DNA of 64,000 bases from positions 35,659-99,658 of the forward strand of contig CALJZN010000004.1 in the NCBI GenBank assembly GCA_937983405.1, in the 5' to 3' direction. The translations under genes and the position numbers were made by a program. The stretch is from an uncultured Paracoccaceae bacterium. Its GTDB lineage: Bacteria > Pseudomonadota > Alphaproteobacteria > Rhodobacterales > Rhodobacteraceae. The notes beneath the pieces were generated by a model. That model did no database searches and was not told the origin of the DNA. It saw nothing but the letters and a program-made list of their open reading frames with translations. This document shows positions 59,683 through 64,000 of this stretch, in pieces. Position 1 is the first letter of the stretch, and each line of letters begins with the position of its first letter.

Positions 59683-59880
59683 CTACCGCCCCCCGGCTGC
59701 GCGGGCGAGGGCGAGCGCCGCCTCGAGCGCCGCCCGATCGCCGATGTGGTTGGCGAGGATCAGCACGAGGCGGGCGTCGAGCGCCGCGCTCTCGGCCTCC
59801 GAAAGGCCGCGGTGCGCGGCCAGCAGGGCGGCATAGAAGCCGTCCGGGTCGGCCAGGTTCGGCGTCGTCACAAGGCTCAT
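59683..59880 (-). CDS. DUF2783 small protein
   Basis: 65 aa, LADPDGFYAALLAAHRGLSEAESAALDARLVLILANHIGD; overlaps the monooxygenase stop. Confidence 0.75.
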   Translation of the reverse strand: MSLVTTPNLADPDGFYAALLAAHRGLSEAESAALDARLVLILANHIGDRAALEAALALARAAGGR

Positions 59881-61433
59881 GCCCGACCCTCCCACACCGC
59901 CGCCGCGGCGGCGGCCACATCCCCGGGCGCGGCCGCGACCCAGCGCGCCGCCACCACCTGATCCGGGCGCAGCAGCAGCAGCGCCCGCGGCGCCGCGCCC
60001 AGATAGCGCGCGCGCACCACGTCGTTGATCTCGGCCGCCACGCCCCGCAGGCCCGGCACCGCCGGCGGAGCGCAGCCCACCCCCAGAAGCACCATGTCGC
60101 CCCCGAGCCGCTCGAGCAGCCAGCCCGCCCCCTGCGGCGCATCCGGCGCCACCGCCCCGGGGCGCGAGGCCGCCGGCAGCCGGGCATCGTCGGGCGCTCC
60201 CGGCAGGGGATAGACGCACGGGGTGGACAGCCGGCCCGAATTGACCAGCCCGCGCGCGAAGGGCGCCTGCGCGGCCAGCGCCAGCACCGCATCGCGGAAC
60301 CGCCGCTCTGCCCCGGGCGCGGGCGTCATGAAGCGCGTCGCGCGGGTCGCGTGCAGGATGTTCTCGTCCGCCGCCACCTGCCGCTCGCGGTCGTAGGCGT
60401 CCAGCAGCCCCGCGCCCGCCCGGCCCTGCACCACCGCCGCCAGCCGCCAGCCCAGCGCGTCCACGTCCTGCAACCCGCCGTTGCCCCCGCGCGCCCCGAA
60501 GGGCGAGACGACATGGGCCGCGTCGCCCGCAAAGATCACCGGCCCGTGGACGAAGCGCGCGAGCCTTCGGCACTGGAAGCTGTAGACCGACACCCAGTCG
60601 AGCCGGAAGTCGCTGTGGCCGACCAGGCGCTCGATCCGCGGGATCACCCGCTCGGGCCGCCGCTCGGCCTCGGGGTCGGCGTCCCGGCCCAGTTGCAGGT
60701 CGATCCGCCACAGATCGTCGGGCTGCTTGTGCAGAAGCGCCGACTGGCCGGGGTGGAACGGCGGCTCGAACCAGAAGCGCCGCTCGGCCGGAAAGGCGGC
60801 CTTCATCTCGATGTCGGCGATCAGGAAGCGGTCCTCGAACAGCTCGCCCGCGAAGTCGAGCCCGAGCATCCCGCGCACCGACGAGCGCGCGCCGTCGCAG
60901 GCCACGAGCCAGCGCGCCTCGAGCGCGTAGGGGCCGTCGGGCGTCTCGACCCCGAGGCGCACATGGTCGGCCTGGGTGCCCACCGCGACCACCCTGTTGC
61001 GGAAGCGCAGGTCGATCCGCGCCTCGGCCAGGGCCCTTTCGGCGAGGTATTCCTCGACATAGTATTGCTGGAGGTTGACGAAGGCCGGCATCTTGTCGCC
61101 CGCTTCGGGCTGCAGGTCGAAGCGCCAGACCTCGGCCTCGCGGTGGAAGGTGCGCCCGACCGTCCAGGTCACGCCCTTGGCCAGGCAGGCCGCGCCCAGG
61201 CCCAGCCGGTCGAGGATCTCGAGCGACCGCTTCGACCAGCAGATCGCGCGGCTGCCGACCGACACCACGTCGTTGTCGTCCAGCACCACCGAGGGCACCC
61301 CCTGCCCCGCCAGCTCCAGCGCCAGCGCCAGGCCCACGGGCCCGGCGCCGACGATGACGACCGCGTGGCGGGGTTCGGGCGCGGTCACGCCCGGCGGGGT
61401 GCGGTAGGCGAAGGGGCGGTGGCTGTAGGCCAT
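59877..61433 (-). CDS. FAD-dependent aromatic-ring monooxygenase
   Basis: VVIVGAGPVGLALALELAG, FAGDAAHVVSPFGARGGNGGLQDVDALGWRLA. Confidence 0.9.
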   Translation of the reverse strand: MAYSHRPFAYRTPPGVTAPEPRHAVVIVGAGPVGLALALELAGQGVPSVVLDDNDVVSVGSRAICWSKRSLEILDRLGLGAACLAKGVTWTVGRTFHREAEVWRFDLQPEAGDKMPAFVNLQQYYVEEYLAERALAEARIDLRFRNRVVAVGTQADHVRLGVETPDGPYALEARWLVACDGARSSVRGMLGLDFAGELFEDRFLIADIEMKAAFPAERRFWFEPPFHPGQSALLHKQPDDLWRIDLQLGRDADPEAERRPERVIPRIERLVGHSDFRLDWVSVYSFQCRRLARFVHGPVIFAGDAAHVVSPFGARGGNGGLQDVDALGWRLAAVVQGRAGAGLLDAYDRERQVAADENILHATRATRFMTPAPGAERRFRDAVLALAAQAPFARGLVNSGRLSTPCVYPLPGAPDDARLPAASRPGAVAPDAPQGAGWLLERLGGDMVLLGVGCAPPAVPGLRGVAAEINDVVRARYLGAAPRALLLLRPDQVVAARWVAAAPGDVAAAAAAVWEGRA

Positions 61434-61448
61434 GCGCGCGCTCCTTTC

Positions 61449-61649
61449 TCAGCGACCGTCGCCGCGCCACAGCCGCAGCGCCGACCACACCGCGGTGCCG
61501 CCAAAGAACCCGCCGGCGAGCAGCACGATCTCGACCCAGGCCACCCCCTGCACGCCGTGACGCAGCAGGGCCACCGCCATCAGGGCAAGGCCCGCCAGCG
61601 CGAAGCCGAGACGGAACCACAGCTCGCCGCGGGTCGGGCCGAACTTCAT
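61449..61649 (-). CDS. small membrane protein
   Basis: 66 aa with two hydrophobic segments; between monooxygenase and MBL gene. Confidence 0.6.
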   Translation of the reverse strand: MKFGPTRGELWFRLGFALAGLALMAVALLRHGVQGVAWVEIVLLAGGFFGGTAVWSALRLWRGDGR

Positions 61650-61683
61650 CGCCGCACCGCGCGGCGGGCGGGGGTTGCGCGGG

Positions 61684-62634
61684 TCATCCCTGCAGCGCCT
61701 CCCACATCGTGCGGTCGCGCTGGGCGGTCCAGACGCGCGGAGTGTCGATCCCCTGCGCCTCGTCGAACGCGCGGGCGACGTTGAAGGGCAGGCAATGCTC
61801 GTAGATCGCGTAGTCCGCGAACTTCGGGTCGCATTCGCCGCGCACCGCCTCCCAGGCCTGGCGCAGGCTGCCGCCGCGGGCGGCGACGCGGGCGGCGGGG
61901 CGGAAGGTGGAGCCCAGGAAATCGGCGGTGTTGCCCAGCGCTTCCTCGACCCGCGCCTTGCCCACCAGCGCATCCCCGCGCCCGGGGGCGATGGCAGCGG
62001 GGCGAAAGGCCGCGATGGCGTCCAGCGTCCGCGGCCAGTCGCGGAAATGCCCGTCGCCGCAGTAGCAGGCCGAGCGATCTTCGACGATGTCGCCGGTGAA
62101 CATCACCTCCTGGTCGGGCACCCAGACCACTGCATCGCCCGCGGTATGCGCGCGCCCGGGCGTCAGGATGTCCACCCGCCGCCGGCCGAGATAGACCGTG
62201 AGCCGCCCGTCGAAGGCGGTGGTGGGCCAGGTCAGCCCCGGGATTTCCTCATGCCCCTGGAACAGTCGGGGGAAGCGGGCGAATTCGCTCTCCCAGTCCT
62301 CCTGCCCGCGCTCGGCCACCATGGCGCGGGCGGCGGCCGACATGATCACCTCGCGCGCGCCATAGGCCGCGGCGCCCAGCACCCGCACCGCATGGTAATG
62401 CGTCAGCACCAGATGGGTGATCGGCTTGTCGGTGACGCCGCGGATCGCCGCGATCACCCGGCGCGCCAGGCGCGGGGTCGCCTGCGCCTCGACCACCATC
62501 ACGGCATCGTCGCCGACGATCACGCCCGAGTTCGGGTCGCCCTCGGCGGTGAAGGCATACAGGCCCTCGCCGATCTCGGTGAAGCTCGTCCGCTTCTCCG
62601 CAAGGTCGTCCTGCGAGGCGAAGGTCTTGGCCAT
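61684..62634 (-). CDS. MBL-fold metallo-hydrolase-like protein
   Basis: VLTHYHAVRVLGA, GRAHTAGDAVVWVP, MFTGDIVED motifs. Confidence 0.85.
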   Translation of the reverse strand: MAKTFASQDDLAEKRTSFTEIGEGLYAFTAEGDPNSGVIVGDDAVMVVEAQATPRLARRVIAAIRGVTDKPITHLVLTHYHAVRVLGAAAYGAREVIMSAAARAMVAERGQEDWESEFARFPRLFQGHEEIPGLTWPTTAFDGRLTVYLGRRRVDILTPGRAHTAGDAVVWVPDQEVMFTGDIVEDRSACYCGDGHFRDWPRTLDAIAAFRPAAIAPGRGDALVGKARVEEALGNTADFLGSTFRPAARVAARGGSLRQAWEAVRGECDPKFADYAIYEHCLPFNVARAFDEAQGIDTPRVWTAQRDRTMWEALQG

Positions 62635-62731
62635 CTGCTCCCTCCTCAAGCTGCGGGATGCGGCGGCGCACGCCGCACCCCCTGCCCCCGCGGGCGCCCC
62701 CCGCCGCCCGCGTGCCGCCGTGGCCGCCGGC

Positions 62732-63994
62732 TCATGGCGCGCCGCCGAAGGGATCGGCAAGCGCAGGCAGCACCGTGCCCGCGCAGTCGCCGAAGCCGAT
62801 CCGCCAGCCCGCGCCCCGGGCATGGCCGCGCAGCGTCACCGTATCGCCGTCCTCGAGGAAGCTGCGCATCGCCCCCCCGGGCAGCGCAAGCGGTTCCCTG
62901 CCGCCCCAGGACAGCTCCAGCATCGAGCCGCGCTCGCCCCGCGACGGCCCCGAGATGGTGCCCGACCCCAGCAGGTCGCCGGTCTGCATCGGGGCGCCGG
63001 CGGTCGCGTGGTGGCACAGCTGCTGCGGGAAGGAATACCACAGGTGGCGCGACGAGGTGCGGACGATCACCGTCTCGGCCCCGCCGGCGGGCGTCAGCGC
63101 CACCTCGAGCGCGAGGTCGAGCGTCATCGGATGCGGCTCGACCAGATAGGGCAGCAGCGGCACCTCGCGCGGCGGCCCGGGCACGCGGAAGGGGGCCAGC
63201 GCCGCCGCCGGCACGATCCAGGGCGAGATCGTGGTCGCCGTCGCCTTGCCGAGGAAGGGGCCGAGCGGCTGATACTCCCAGGCCTGGATGTCACGCGCCG
63301 ACCAGTCGTTGAGCAGCACATAGCCGAAGAGCATCGCCTCGGCCGCCGCCACCGTGACCGGACCGTCGGAGGGCCTGCCCACCACCGCGCCCAGCTCGAG
63401 CTCGAAGTCGAAGCGGCGCGAGGGGGCGAAGACCGGCGCGGGGGCGCCCTGCGGCCGGATCTGCCCCCAGGGCCGGCGCACCGGGCTGCCCGAGACCACG
63501 ACCGAGGCGGCGCGCCCGTTGTAGCCCATGGGCATGTGGTCCCAGGCGGGCGGCAGCGCCGCCTCGGGGCCGCGCAGCATCGTGCCCACGTTCAGGGCAT
63601 GGTGACGCCCGGCGTAGAAGTCGCTGAAGCCCGCGACGCGGAGCGGCAGGTGCAGCCGGGCGCCGTCCATCGGCACAAGGAAGGGGGCCGCCGCCGCCGC
63701 GCCCTCGGCCCCCTCGGCCAGGTAGCCCATGAGCAGCCGGCGCAGCTGCGCCCAGGCCGGCGGCCCGAGCGCCATGAAGGGGTTCCAGACCCCCTCGCCC
63801 AGCACCGGCCGGGGGGCCAGCGGCAGCAGGCCCGCCGCCTCCATCCCCGCCACGTCAAGGATCATCCCGCCGATGGCCACCCCGCAGCGCGGCGCGCCGC
63901 CGGCGACCGAAAAGACGCCATGCGGCAGGTTCCGCAGCGGAAAGTCGGTTTCGGGGTCGTTGGCGCTGGCGACCCAGCTGCGCAGGCTCGGCAT
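62732..63994 (-). CDS. fahA: fumarylacetoacetase
   Basis: FDFELELGAVVG, LLNDWSARDIQAWEYQPLGPFLGK, QTGDLLGSGTISGP. Confidence 0.93.
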   Translation of the reverse strand: MPSLRSWVASANDPETDFPLRNLPHGVFSVAGGAPRCGVAIGGMILDVAGMEAAGLLPLAPRPVLGEGVWNPFMALGPPAWAQLRRLLMGYLAEGAEGAAAAAPFLVPMDGARLHLPLRVAGFSDFYAGRHHALNVGTMLRGPEAALPPAWDHMPMGYNGRAASVVVSGSPVRRPWGQIRPQGAPAPVFAPSRRFDFELELGAVVGRPSDGPVTVAAAEAMLFGYVLLNDWSARDIQAWEYQPLGPFLGKATATTISPWIVPAAALAPFRVPGPPREVPLLPYLVEPHPMTLDLALEVALTPAGGAETVIVRTSSRHLWYSFPQQLCHHATAGAPMQTGDLLGSGTISGPSRGERGSMLELSWGGREPLALPGGAMRSFLEDGDTVTLRGHARGAGWRIGFGDCAGTVLPALADPFGGAP

Positions 63995-64000
63995 GCGTCC

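Noticed and set aside
59592-61784. 730-aa plus-strand ORF over the FAD monooxygenase
   Set aside because: Antisense low-complexity frame; the minus strand encodes a complete monooxygenase.

Overview
High-GC alphaproteobacterial chromosomal window, most likely Rhodobacteraceae by gene content and order. It is densely coding, with no rRNA, tRNA, CRISPR array, IS element or prophage that I could recognise. Main blocks: (1) alpha-glucoside uptake and utilisation, aglEFGA, with divergent LacI-type aglR and a glucokinase (19-7794); (2) speD-speE, MFS, M32 carboxypeptidase, ctaA, trmJ, thiE-like, olsB-olsA, chpT (7984-17534); (3) rplU-rpmA-GNAT-obgE-proB-ABM-proA, DUF2059, dapD (17573-25181); (4) a Hint-domain protein next to a nucleotidyltransferase (25274-27505); (5) a large phosphonate / C-P lyase island, phnDCE1E2, hexapeptide transferase, phnM1, phnF, phnGHIJK-corA-phnLN, DUF1045, phnM2, 5'-nucleotidase (28134-44034), with a CorA-type transporter between phnK and phnL, two divergent PhnM paralogs, no phnP, and several Pho-box-like repeats; (6) DUF952-pyrD-MFS-DUF167-prpE, and a soluble hybrid histidine kinase with a LuxO/NtrC-like regulator behind a lux-box-like dyad (44220-52717); (7) nadK, glyA; (8) a urate-to-ureidoglycolate cluster (puuD, hiuH, puuE-uraD, allE, allA; 54955-59493) in which I count six single-nucleotide frameshifts, mostly at G/C runs, while other recognised genes look intact; (9) an FAD monooxygenase / DUF2783 / MBL / fumarylacetoacetase cluster (59683-63994). 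All calls come from reading the sequence and the supplied ORF translations. No database search was run.
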